NCBI GenBank assembly: GCA_015259105.1
Contig: JABZGZ010000025.1
Coordinates: 1 to 16,459, forward strand
Direction of reading: 5' to 3'
Length of the DNA: 16,459 nucleotides
DNA from: Atopobium sp.
Lineage (GTDB): Bacteria; Actinomycetota; Coriobacteriia; Coriobacteriales; Atopobiaceae
The notes beneath the pieces are model-generated. The model had not been told where the DNA came from and ran no database searches. It saw only the letters and a list, made by a program, of their open reading frames with translations. Position numbers and translations under genes: made by a program. Below, piece after piece: positions 1 through 5,647 of the stretch (the first letter of the stretch is position 1; each line of letters starts with the position of its first letter).

Positions 1-2
1 AA

Positions 3-215
3 CCTAACATGTCGAATCTACCAAAAGAGATAAACCGCACGGGATATACTCATATCGCGTTTAGCGTAGGAAGCAAAGAAACGGTAGATACCCTCACTGC
101 AGAGTTGAAAGCAGACGGCTATGAAGTCATCAGCGGACCAAGAACAACCGGAGATGGCTATTATGAAAGTTGCATTATTGCCCTTGAAGACAATCAAATT
201 GAAATTACGGTTTAA
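3..215 (+). CDS. VOC/glyoxalase-fold protein, C-terminal part (5' end outside window)
   Basis: The reading frame is open to the left edge, so only the last ~70 residues are visible. They look like the second beta-alpha-beta-beta-beta module of the vicinal-oxygen-chelate fold (glyoxalase / bleomycin-resistance / dioxygenase superfamily, usually ~120-130 aa). The segment GYTHIAFSVGS carries the usual metal-ligand His at the start of a strand. A helix with KETVDTLTAEL follows, and the protein ends in NQIEITV, whose Glu sits at the usual second metal-ligand position. The ATG at position 9 is in frame, but it would remove half the fold and has no Shine-Dalgarno within view, so I treat it as internal. 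Substrate unknown: such proteins range from lactoylglutathione lyases to antibiotic-binding proteins. The GNAT gene follows after 29 bp in the same direction. Confidence 0.75.
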   Translation, partial: PNMSNLPKEINRTGYTHIAFSVGSKETVDTLTAELKADGYEVISGPRTTGDGYYESCIIALEDNQIEITV

Positions 216-244
216 CTAAAAATTTAATTAACTCAAGGAGTTAC

Positions 245-772
245 ATGAAGATCGCTCTTATAAAACCAACTGAAGAAAATAAAGCACAGCTCATAGAGAT
301 GCTTGATGAGTGGAAACATGATATCGAGACAAATCATACAAATCCATCCCCAAGACGCATTTTTAGATTTGATTACCGTGACTTTACAAACTATCTAGAA
401 CAACTAGACGTAAAGGAACCAGTTCCAGCTGGTCGAGTGCCTACAACAACCCTCTTTTGCTATGACTATGATAAAAATATTTTTGTTGGAGCAGTAAATA
501 TTCGCCATTCCCTTACTGAAGAGCTTTTACATAGTGGTGGACACATCGGTGATGGAATTCGACCAAGTGAGAGAAGAAAAGGATATGCAACAGCAATGAT
601 TGCGCTTGCGCTCAAAGAATGTAAGAAACTTGGTATTGAGCGTGTTCTCATGTGCTGTCGTAAAGATAATATCGGCTCAGCAAAGTCTATTATCAATAAC
701 GGCGGAATACTCGAAAACGAAGTCCTTGATGAGGATAATGTGCTTACACAAAGATATTGGATTACTCTTTAG
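245..772 (+). CDS. GNAT-family N-acetyltransferase
   Basis: A 175-aa protein of the Gcn5-related acetyltransferase fold, which moves an acetyl group from acetyl-CoA to an amine. The acetyl-CoA pyrophosphate loop (motif A) is visible at residues ~101-118: GDGIRPSERRKGYATAM, with the R-R-K-G-Y-A core at 110-115. It is followed by the helix ALALKECKKLG and by the motif-B-like stretch RKDNIGSAKSIINNGG (139-154). The N-terminal ~65 residues are probably the substrate-recognition part. The start is well supported: AAGGAG at 235-240 lies 4 nt before the ATG. Closest in style to uncharacterised RimJ/RimL- or YjcK-like acetyltransferases; the substrate (antibiotic, small metabolite or protein N-terminus) cannot be read from sequence. 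Probably co-transcribed with the VOC gene just upstream; a strong terminator follows 25 bp after the stop. Confidence 0.85.
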   Translation: MKIALIKPTEENKAQLIEMLDEWKHDIETNHTNPSPRRIFRFDYRDFTNYLEQLDVKEPVPAGRVPTTTLFCYDYDKNIFVGAVNIRHSLTEELLHSGGHIGDGIRPSERRKGYATAMIALALKECKKLGIERVLMCCRKDNIGSAKSIINNGGILENEVLDEDNVLTQRYWITL

Positions 773-797
773 TAGTTCTTCTTACCAAAGAAATAAT

Positions 798-829
798 AAG
801 GGGACCGTAATTGTTTGCGGTCCCCTTTT
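798..829. terminator. Bidirectional intrinsic terminator between GNAT gene and trxB
   Basis: Arms at 798-807 (AAGGGGACCG) and 818-827 (CGGTCCCCTT) are perfectly complementary. Three further pairs (one G-U) reduce the loop to TTGT. On the plus strand the stem ends in TTTT; on the minus strand it is followed by TTATTATTT. It lies between the converging GNAT and trxB genes, so it can serve both. Confidence 0.9.
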
Positions 830-864
830 GGTATCAAAAGTTAAAGCTTCTTATCGAGAAACTC

Positions 865-1815
865 TTAGCCCTCGACAGGCTGTCCAAGATAAGATGCAAC
901 AGAAGTTGCAGCGATGGCGCCGTCTGCTGCTGCAGTAATAATCTGACGCAGTGGCTTCTTATTGAGGTCTCCTGCAGTGAAGAGGCCAGGTGTCTTGGTA
1001 GCCATACGCTCGTCAGCAAGGACATATCCCTGCTCATCAAGGTCTACAAGGTCTGTCAGAAGCTCAGTAGAAGGTACGCGACCTACCAAGACAAAGACAC
1101 CAAAGCTGCCCTCATCAAAGGTCTCTGTGTGCTCTTCTCCCGTCTGGTTATCGCGGAAGGTGATGGAAGTAAGCAAATCGTTACCATCAACTGCAGTAAT
1201 GCTGGTCAGATAACGAATCTCTGTCTTAGGATTCTCCTCAAACTGCTTAATTGCAGTTGCGTTAGCTCTGAGGTGATCCTTGCGGACAATAAGAGTTACT
1301 TTGTCAGCAAAACGAGCCAGGAACTGAGACTCCTCTACAGCGGTGTTGCCGCCGCCGATAACAAATACCTGCTTACCGCGATAGAACATACCGTCGCAGG
1401 TAGCGCAGTAAGAAACACCCTTGCCTGTGAATTTCTCTTCGTTGGTAAAGCCAGCATGACGAGGATTAGCGCCGCCAGAAACAATGACAGCCTTTGCGTG
1501 ATATGTTCCCTCAGAAGTCTCCAACACAAAGAGGTTAGTCTCTGGATCCTTAACAATAGAAAGGACATTGGCCATAACAATCTCTGCGCCCAGATCTGTA
1601 GCCTGCTTCTGAAGAGTATCGGTAATAGTGAAGCCATCAGTGTTTGGCATACCAGGATAATTCTCAACCTCAGTAGTGGTGATGACCTGGCCACCTACCG
1701 CCTGTTTCTCTAAAACAACAGTATCGAGAAGGGCGCGTTTTGCATAAATTGCTGCTGAAAGTCCTGCAGGACCACCGCCAACAATAACAAGGTCTTTAGT
1801 AATAACGTCTGCCAT
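865..1815 (-). CDS. trxB: Thioredoxin reductase (flavoprotein, class II)
   Basis: A 316-aa enzyme reducing thioredoxin with electrons from a pyridine nucleotide through FAD and a redox-active disulfide. Visible in order: FAD-binding GGGPAG (13-18), the CATC active-site disulfide in SYCATCDG (Cys137, Cys140), the nucleotide-binding GGGNTA (154-159), and the C-terminal FAD motif GDLNKKPLRQ (282-291). Length and domain order are normal for low-molecular-weight TrxB. The NADPH 2'-phosphate motif, HRRxxxR in E. coli-type enzymes, reads VRKDHLR (177-183), so His is lost and one Arg is Lys; pyridine-nucleotide preference should not be assumed. An upstream in-frame TTG at 1827 exists, but GGAG lies 6 nt before the ATG at 1815, so that ATG is chosen. 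The gene appears monocistronic, with a terminator on each side. Not clearly a ferredoxin-dependent variant, because the GxGxxA loop is intact. Confidence 0.93.
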   Translation of the reverse strand: MADVITKDLVIVGGGPAGLSAAIYAKRALLDTVVLEKQAVGGQVITTTEVENYPGMPNTDGFTITDTLQKQATDLGAEIVMANVLSIVKDPETNLFVLETSEGTYHAKAVIVSGGANPRHAGFTNEEKFTGKGVSYCATCDGMFYRGKQVFVIGGGNTAVEESQFLARFADKVTLIVRKDHLRANATAIKQFEENPKTEIRYLTSITAVDGNDLLTSITFRDNQTGEEHTETFDEGSFGVFVLVGRVPSTELLTDLVDLDEQGYVLADERMATKTPGLFTAGDLNKKPLRQIITAAADGAIAATSVASYLGQPVEG

Positions 1816-1895
1816 GATTGGCTCCAATCGTATAAATCGTAACTGGCTTTGTTATACCCTACTGGTGACAATCATTATCAGTTATCCCTAAAAAT

Positions 1896-1913
1896 TAGAT
1901 TGTACACAATCTA
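1896..1913. promoter_or_regulatory. 18-bp inverted repeat upstream of trxB, possible operator
   Basis: On the minus strand this reads TAGATTGTGTACAATCTA: two perfect 8-bp arms around a 2-bp centre. It is centred about 90 bp upstream of the trxB ATG and just downstream of the permease terminator. The size and symmetry are those of a homodimeric repressor or activator site. I could not place a convincing -35/-10 pair next to it; TATAAC at about 60 bp closer to trxB is a possible -10 without a good -35. The binding protein is unknown. Confidence 0.4.
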
Positions 1914-1918
1914 TTCAC

Positions 1919-1958
1919 AAAAAAAGAAGCGCGTCAAGACCCCCATCTTGAACACGCT
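1919..1958 (-). terminator. Intrinsic terminator after the purine permease gene
   Basis: On the minus strand, arms at 1958-1946 and 1939-1928 pair over 12 bp with one bulged T and one G-U. They enclose a G-rich loop and run straight into TCTTTTTTT. It lies 17 bp after the permease stop codon and separates that gene from trxB. Confidence 0.88.
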
Positions 1959-1974
1959 CCCCTAATACTAAAAA

Positions 1975-3291
1975 CTAGTTAGCAATGATGAAGTAAGCAA
2001 CAAACGCAAGAGTTGCAACCCACATCAGAGGCTTAACCTTCTTAACGTTACCAGTAACAAGAGCAACAACAACATAGAAGATGAAGCCAAAACCAATGCC
2101 GTCAGAGATTGAATAGGTCATTGGAATACCAGCGATAACCATGAATGCTGGGAAGCCCTCAAGAAGATCGTTCCAATCAATCTCGGTAACCTCAGACATC
2201 ATCAGGAAGCCAACAAGGACCAGTGCACCACAAGTTGCTGCAGAGCTGACGATAGAAATGAGAGGTGCAATGAATGCTGCTGCAATAAAGAGCAGACCGG
2301 TGAAAATAGAAGAAAGACCAGTACGACCGCCGTCAGCAGCGCCGGATGCGGACTCGATGAATGTGGTAATGGAAGAAGCACCAAAGAAACCACCTGCAGC
2401 TGCAGCAGCAGAGTCAACAATGAGGATCTGCTTGATGTCCTTAACGTTGCCGTCCTCAGTGAGGAAGTCTCCCTGCTTAGCAATAGCCATAGCAGAACCC
2501 ATGGTATCGAAGAAGTCGGACATCATCAAAGAGAATGCAAAGACGAGAAGAACTGGCGTTGTCAGAGCCTTAACAATACCCATAACACCAGCACTATCGG
2601 TCAAGAATGGTGCACCAAAGGTGGAGAAATCAAGGCCAGAAACAATGCCTGTAGGGCTTGCGGTAACACCAAGAGGAATACCAGCAAGTACGGCAAGAAT
2701 AATGCCGATAAGCAGGGAACCCTTAACACGAGCAGAGTAAAGAACAACTGTTGCAACAATGGAAATTACACCAACGATAAAGGTTGGAGAGAAGATATCA
2801 CCAAGAGCAACAAGTGTGGACTCATTAGCAACGATAATACCGCTGTTCTTGAGACCAATCATGGCAATAAAAAGACCTAGGCCAACAGAGATTGCGTGGC
2901 GTAGGTTTACAGGAATTGCATCCATGATTGCTTCACGAAGGCCGCAGAGAACTAAAAGAAGAATAGCAATTCCTTCAATGAAGATAACTGCCATTGATGC
3001 GTGCCAATCTCCACCAGTAATTGGAGTAAGAGAGAAAGCTACAACAGCGTTTACACCCATACCAGATGCGCAGGCAAGTGGACGGTTAGAGAACAGACCC
3101 ATCAAAATGGTCATGATGCCGCCACCAAGACAGGTAGCAGTAATAGCTGCCGAAACTGGAACTCCTGCAGCAGCAAGAAGAGCTGGGTTTACTGCAATAA
3201 TGTATGCCATTGCGAGAAATGTAGTAATTCCAGCCCTAAACTCTTGAGCGGGATTACTGCCACGCTCAGCTACCTTAAAGAACTTCTCCAT
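1975..3291 (-). CDS. NCS2-type (AzgA-like) purine permease
   Basis: A 438-aa integral membrane protein of the nucleobase-cation symporter 2 superfamily, closest in motif pattern to the AzgA branch (guanine/hypoxanthine/adenine uptake, like PbuG/PbuO). Family signatures: EFRAGITTFLAMAYIIAVNP (residues 17-36), GMGVNA (77-82), SDFFDTMG (258-265), GASSITTFIESASG (304-317) and GGRTG (321-325). About a dozen or more hydrophobic segments fit the 14-segment fold. The ORF can be extended upstream to a TTG at 3330, but AGGAAGGAAG precedes the ATG at 3291 at normal distance, so MEKFFKV is the start. It follows dut after 70 bp and ends with a strong terminator. Purine uptake is the family expectation; the exact base is not deducible. 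The upstream 16-bp palindrome could be a control site. Confidence 0.88.
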   Translation of the reverse strand: MEKFFKVAERGSNPAQEFRAGITTFLAMAYIIAVNPALLAAAGVPVSAAITATCLGGGIMTILMGLFSNRPLACASGMGVNAVVAFSLTPITGGDWHASMAVIFIEGIAILLLVLCGLREAIMDAIPVNLRHAISVGLGLFIAMIGLKNSGIIVANESTLVALGDIFSPTFIVGVISIVATVVLYSARVKGSLLIGIILAVLAGIPLGVTASPTGIVSGLDFSTFGAPFLTDSAGVMGIVKALTTPVLLVFAFSLMMSDFFDTMGSAMAIAKQGDFLTEDGNVKDIKQILIVDSAAAAAGGFFGASSITTFIESASGAADGGRTGLSSIFTGLLFIAAAFIAPLISIVSSAATCGALVLVGFLMMSEVTEIDWNDLLEGFPAFMVIAGIPMTYSISDGIGFGFIFYVVVALVTGNVKKVKPLMWVATLAFVAYFIIAN

Positions 3292-3328
3292 TAAGCTCTT
3301 CCTTCCTAAAGAGGCTTTTCCTTTATGC

Positions 3329-3344
3329 AAGCGCTGAAGCGCTT
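3329..3344. promoter_or_regulatory. 16-bp palindrome-like element between dut and the permease gene
   Basis: AAGCGCT and AGCGCTT arms face each other across two bases (minus strand AAGCGCTTCAGCGCTT), 38 bp before the permease ATG. As RNA it gives 6 bp capped by UUCA, but the T-rich stretch lies on its 5' side, so it is not a standard terminator for dut. A repressor site or a short mRNA stem are both possible. Confidence 0.4.
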
Positions 3345-3361
3345 ATCACCAAAATAAAAAA

Positions 3362-3811
3362 TTATTGAACGCCGCTTGAACCAAAACCGCCTGTACCGCG
3401 ATCAGTCTGATCAAGCTCATCAACTTCAACAAGCTGTACAACAGGGACCTGTTGAATCACAAGCTGCGCAATACGCTCACCGCGCTCAATATGAATAGTT
3501 TCTTTGCTATCAAGGTTAATGGCACAAACCTTAAGCTCACCGCGATAATGAGCATCAATGAGGCCTGGAGTATTTGCCATAGAAAGGCCCTTTTTAAGTG
3601 CGAGACCGCTTCTAGGCTGAACAAATCCTGCATATCCATCAGGAATTGCGATAGCTAAACCGGTGGAAATAAGTTTGCGCTCAAAAGGAGCAAGATCAAC
3701 ATCTTCAGCACTTCTAAGATCTAATCCAGCGTCTCCTGTATAGGCGTACGAAGGTAGTTCAACAGTAGGATCAAGGCGTTTAATAGGTAGCTGGATGTCA
3801 AAATTGCTCAT
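3362..3811 (-). CDS. dut: Deoxyuridine 5'-triphosphate nucleotidohydrolase (dUTPase)
   Basis: A 149-aa trimeric-type dUTPase, hydrolysing dUTP to dUMP and pyrophosphate. This keeps uracil out of DNA and feeds dTMP synthesis. All five family motifs are present in order: AGLDL (28-32), PRSGLA (66-71), GLIDAHYRGEL (83-93, with the catalytic Asp86 and the uracil-stacking Tyr89), RIAQLV (113-118), and the C-terminal P-loop-like RGTGGFGSSG (138-147) with the aromatic Phe143. Length is standard. Its ATG shares one base with the nrdR stop (TAATG, at 3811), which points to translational coupling. The pairing with nrdR makes a dNTP-pool unit. Confidence 0.96.
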   Translation of the reverse strand: MSNFDIQLPIKRLDPTVELPSYAYTGDAGLDLRSAEDVDLAPFERKLISTGLAIAIPDGYAGFVQPRSGLALKKGLSMANTPGLIDAHYRGELKVCAINLDSKETIHIERGERIAQLVIQQVPVVQLVEVDELDQTDRGTGGFGSSGVQ

Positions 3812-4257
3812 TAATTCAGGCTCCTTAATTCTGCGCTAAATTCATCAACATCTTTGAAGTCTCTATAGACAGAAGCAAACCTAATGTATGCAACTTTATC
3901 GAGCATAACTAGGTTTTTAAGCACAATGCTTCCAAGGTCTTCAGATTTAATCTCGTATTGACCCTTATCTCTAATCTGAGACTCAATACCATCAATAAAA
4001 TGATCAAGAGAAGCAACAGAGATATCTCTCTTTACTGTTGCAGCAACAAGACCTCTCATAAGCTTCTGTCTATCAAAAGGCTCCTTGTGACCGTCTTTCT
4101 TAACAACGGTGATAGGAATCTCTTCTAAGCGCTCATAGGTTGTAAAACGAAACTTACAGGACATGCACTCGCGACGCCTTCTAATAGCATCGTTATTCTC
4201 AGATGAACGAGAATCAATAACCTTTGACTCTTCGTGACCGCATTTTGGACAACGCAT
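3811..4257 (-). CDS. nrdR: Transcriptional repressor NrdR of ribonucleotide reductase genes
   Basis: A 148-aa zinc-ribbon plus ATP-cone protein. In the family, NrdR senses ATP/dATP through the ATP-cone and represses ribonucleotide reductase operons at paired NrdR boxes. The zinc ribbon is complete: CPKC (Cys3, Cys6) and CMSC (Cys31, Cys34), separated by the VIDSRSSENNDAIRRRREC segment typical of NrdR. The ATP-cone follows at ~46-136 (PITVVKKDGHKEPFDRQKL...YIRFASVYRDF). The ORF extends 12 codons upstream, but all family members begin MRCPxC, and AAGGGG sits 5 nt before this ATG. No nrd gene is in the window and I saw no convincing NrdR box. Overlaps dut by one base; lies downstream of the LysM gene, the same order as nrdR-chiZ-lexA in mycobacteria. 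Confidence 0.95.
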   Translation of the reverse strand: MRCPKCGHEESKVIDSRSSENNDAIRRRRECMSCKFRFTTYERLEEIPITVVKKDGHKEPFDRQKLMRGLVAATVKRDISVASLDHFIDGIESQIRDKGQYEIKSEDLGSIVLKNLVMLDKVAYIRFASVYRDFKDVDEFSAELRSLN

Positions 4258-4291
4258 GGAATCCCCTTTTTTCGTATAAAAGGAAGATACC

Positions 4292-4319
4292 ATTTTACGC
4301 AGGTATTGACTGCTATCAA
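4292..4319 (-). promoter_or_regulatory. Putative promoter for nrdR-dut
   Basis: On the minus strand, TTGATA (4319-4314) and TAAAAT (4297-4292) are separated by 16 bp, in the 97-bp gap between the LysM stop and the nrdR ATG. The match is fair, and no terminator was seen after the LysM gene, so read-through from the SOS promoter is also possible. Confidence 0.45.
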
Positions 4320-4354
4320 CACAGAATTCTGAGAGAAATTTACATAAATATTTA

Positions 4355-4801
4355 CTATTTAGATACAGAAGGAATCTCTAAGGTTTGTCCAGCTCTTAAA
4401 AGAGAAGAATCGAGATTATTTCTTTCTCTAATCCAACTTACTTGCTGCTCTGTGGAGACGCCCTCAATTGGGTTACTCTCTGCAATTGACCACAACGTAT
4501 CATTGCTATGAACGGTAATTGTTTGTGAAGCGCTATCCATTACAGATGTAGCAAATGAATTAAGGGCAGTTGTGCGAAGGAAGGAAACCGCAAACATCAG
4601 AATAAATGATGCGGTAACAATAAGACCTGCAATAAAAGCCTCTTTGTTGGTCAGCGTCTTTACGTAAGAGACTTCCTCACGCTGAGGTGCAACGGAACCC
4701 TTCTTTGCGCCGCCTTCAATAACCTTGAATGCAGGCTTATAAGAAGCAAGTGCTGAAGTGCCATTAACCTGATACATCTTTGACTGATACATACGCCTCA
4801 T
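4355..4801 (-). CDS. SOS-linked membrane LysM protein, candidate cell-division inhibitor (YneA/ChiZ-like)
   Basis: A 148-aa single-pass membrane protein. Visible: a polar N-terminal region (1-54), one transmembrane segment (~55-75, EAFIAGLIVTASFILMFAVSF), a short linker, and one LysM peptidoglycan-binding domain (~94-144, from QTITVHSNDTLWSIA to RAGQTLEIP). The gene is divergent from lexA and shares its LexA-box region; the same arrangement holds Bacillus yneA and Mycobacterium Rv2719c (chiZ), small LysM proteins that block division during SOS. Function here is inferred from domain plus position; sequence similarity outside LysM cannot be judged by eye. The ORF could extend 33 codons upstream into the promoter, which is impossible given the promoter position. 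ATG 4801 has AAGGA 6 nt upstream, and part of that Shine-Dalgarno lies in a hairpin. A second Met at residue 4 is also possible. Confidence 0.82.
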   Translation of the reverse strand: MRRMYQSKMYQVNGTSALASYKPAFKVIEGGAKKGSVAPQREEVSYVKTLTNKEAFIAGLIVTASFILMFAVSFLRTTALNSFATSVMDSASQTITVHSNDTLWSIAESNPIEGVSTEQQVSWIRERNNLDSSLLRAGQTLEIPSVSK

Positions 4802-4810
4802 ATCATTTCC

Positions 4811-4832
4811 TTCCGTAATAGTTTTTACGGAA
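4811..4832 (-). promoter_or_regulatory. RBS-overlapping hairpin in the LysM mRNA leader
   Basis: Two perfect 8-base arms, TTCCGTAA and TTACGGAA, surround a 6-nt loop. In the mRNA the 3' arm ends inside the Shine-Dalgarno GGAAGGA (4814-4808), 9 nt before the ATG. It could mask the ribosome-binding site until melted or bound. No U-run follows, so it is not a terminator. Confidence 0.6.
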
Positions 4833-4851
4833 CTAGTTATATCTAATACAC

Positions 4852-4871
4852 CGGACAAAAAGTCATGTCCG
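4852..4871 (-). promoter_or_regulatory. Second leader hairpin at the 5' end of the LysM mRNA
   Basis: CGGACA (4852-4857) and TGTCCG (4866-4871) form a 6-bp stem with an 8-nt loop. It starts a few bases after the predicted transcription start and touches the distal LexA-like box. Its role is uncertain; it may stabilise the short leader. Confidence 0.4.
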
Positions 4872-4882
4872 AACGTTTGTAC
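4871..4882. promoter_or_regulatory. LexA-box-like site A (LysM transcription start)
   Basis: GAAC-GTTT-GTAC with a leading C: matches GAAC-N4-GTTC except one base in the right half. It covers the predicted +1 region of the LysM promoter, where a bound repressor would block initiation. Confidence 0.6.
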
Positions 4883-4884
4883 TA

Positions 4885-4913
4885 ATAATATGTAGTACAT
4901 TTGTTCGTGTCAA
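4885..4913 (-). promoter_or_regulatory. Promoter of the LysM gene
   Basis: On the minus strand, a perfect -35 TTGACA (4913-4908), a 17-bp spacer and -10 TATTAT (4890-4885). LexA-like site B lies inside the spacer and site A just downstream. Same hexamers and spacing as the recA promoter in this window. The predicted start is near 4878, giving a leader of about 77 nt. Confidence 0.85.
4895..4906. promoter_or_regulatory. LexA-box-like site B (LysM promoter spacer)
   Basis: GTAC-ATTT-GTTC followed by G; read on the minus strand it is CGAAC-AAAT-GTAC. One half-site is ideal, the other has one substitution. It occupies the spacer of the LysM promoter within one base of the position the recA box has in its own promoter. 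Confidence 0.7.
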
Positions 4914-4922
4914 GAAAAAATA

Positions 4923-4934
4923 GAACATTCGTTT
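4923..4934. promoter_or_regulatory. LexA-box-like site C (lexA -35)
   Basis: GAAC-ATTC-GTTT, one mismatch from GAAC-N4-GTTC, overlapping the first bases of the lexA -35 hexamer. Confidence 0.7.
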
Positions 4935-4961
4935 GATTAATTTTTAGAACACGTGTATTAT
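4933..4961 (+). promoter_or_regulatory. Promoter of lexA
   Basis: TTGATT (4933-4938), 17-bp spacer, TATTAT (4956-4961), ending 25 bp before the lexA ATG. LexA-like sites C and D overlap the -35 and -10 respectively, which fits autorepression. Confidence 0.75.
4947..4958. promoter_or_regulatory. LexA-box-like site D (lexA -10)
   Basis: GAAC-ACGT-GTAT: ideal left half, weak right half. It overlaps the lexA -10 and lies 24 bp after site C, the same distance as between sites A and B. Confidence 0.5.
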
Positions 4962-4986
4962 TACTAAAAAGAAAAAGGAGGCTCAT

Positions 4987-5640
4987 ATGCCAAAGGGCAA
5001 ACTCAGCAAGCGTCAGGCAGCAATTTATGAATACATCTGTTCATACACAGATCAACACGGCTATCCCCCTTCAGTAAGAGAGATTGGTGCTGCTGTTAAT
5101 CTTGCGTCTCCTTCAACTGTCCATATGCATCTAAAGGTCCTGGAGCAGTTTGGCCTTATTGATAGAGATCCAAAGAAGCCTCGTACTATGAAGATTGTTC
5201 CCCAGGCTTCAAACACTTCTGACGCAGCAAAGCTTGCTCCCGTTACTCAAGACGTAGCTAATAATGTCATTAGTCTTCCTCTTGTAGGACGTGTTGCTGC
5301 AGGCACACCTATTCTTGCTGAGCAAAACGTTGAGGAATCTCTATCTCTTCCAACAAGCATTGTTGGAGATTCAAGCTCTTTCATTCTTCGCGTACGTGGA
5401 GAATCAATGATTAACGCTGGTATTTTTGATGGCGATTATATTGTTGTAAAAGAGCAGCAAGATGCCCATGACGGAGAAATCGTTGTTGCTCTCATTGATG
5501 ACTCTGCAACTGTTAAGACATTCTATAGAGAAAATGATCGTATTCGTCTTCAGCCAGAAAACGATTTTATGGAGCCAATCTACGTACAGAATCCTGTTAT
5601 TTTAGGTAGGGTTACTGCACTTATTAGATCAATTTCATAG
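4987..5640 (+). CDS. lexA: SOS repressor LexA (self-cleaving)
   Basis: A 217-aa LexA, the repressor of the DNA-damage regulon; RecA-ssDNA filaments trigger its autocleavage. The N-terminal winged helix-turn-helix covers ~1-70, with the recognition-helix region PSVREIGAAVNLASPSTVHMHLKVLE at 28-53. A linker of ~25 residues follows, then the S24 peptidase domain. The scissile Ala-Gly is in GRVAAGTP (Ala105-Gly106), the catalytic Ser140 in VRGESM, and the general-base Lys177 in SATVKTFY. All key residues are present. AGGAGG lies 5 nt before the ATG. It is divergent from the LysM gene with four LexA-like boxes between them, so autoregulated. A DUF1624 membrane gene starts 7 bp after the stop and is probably co-transcribed. 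Confidence 0.97.
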   Translation: MPKGKLSKRQAAIYEYICSYTDQHGYPPSVREIGAAVNLASPSTVHMHLKVLEQFGLIDRDPKKPRTMKIVPQASNTSDAAKLAPVTQDVANNVISLPLVGRVAAGTPILAEQNVEESLSLPTSIVGDSSSFILRVRGESMINAGIFDGDYIVVKEQQDAHDGEIVVALIDDSATVKTFYRENDRIRLQPENDFMEPIYVQNPVILGRVTALIRSIS

Positions 5641-5647
5641 TCATACT

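Noticed and set aside
811..1713. A 300-codon open frame on the plus strand opposite trxB
   Set aside because: It is antisense to a complete, motif-rich trxB; its translation has no recognisable domain and is rich in Ser/Leu/Cys runs typical of shadow frames.
2141..2740. A 199-codon plus-strand frame opposite the permease
   Set aside because: Low-complexity Pro/Ala/Arg-rich shadow of membrane-protein codons, with no supported start.
3001..3294. A 97-codon plus-strand frame opposite the permease N-terminus
   Set aside because: Cys/Asn/Ser-rich shadow with no family resemblance.
4321..4350. Terminator after the LysM gene
   Set aside because: The short palindrome CAGAATTCTG and the AAATATTT repeat are present, but there is no GC-rich stem followed by a T-run on the minus strand.
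4258..4354. NrdR box in the nrdR upstream region (autoregulation)
   Set aside because: AT-rich sequence is present, but no tandem pair of recognisable NrdR boxes could be aligned.
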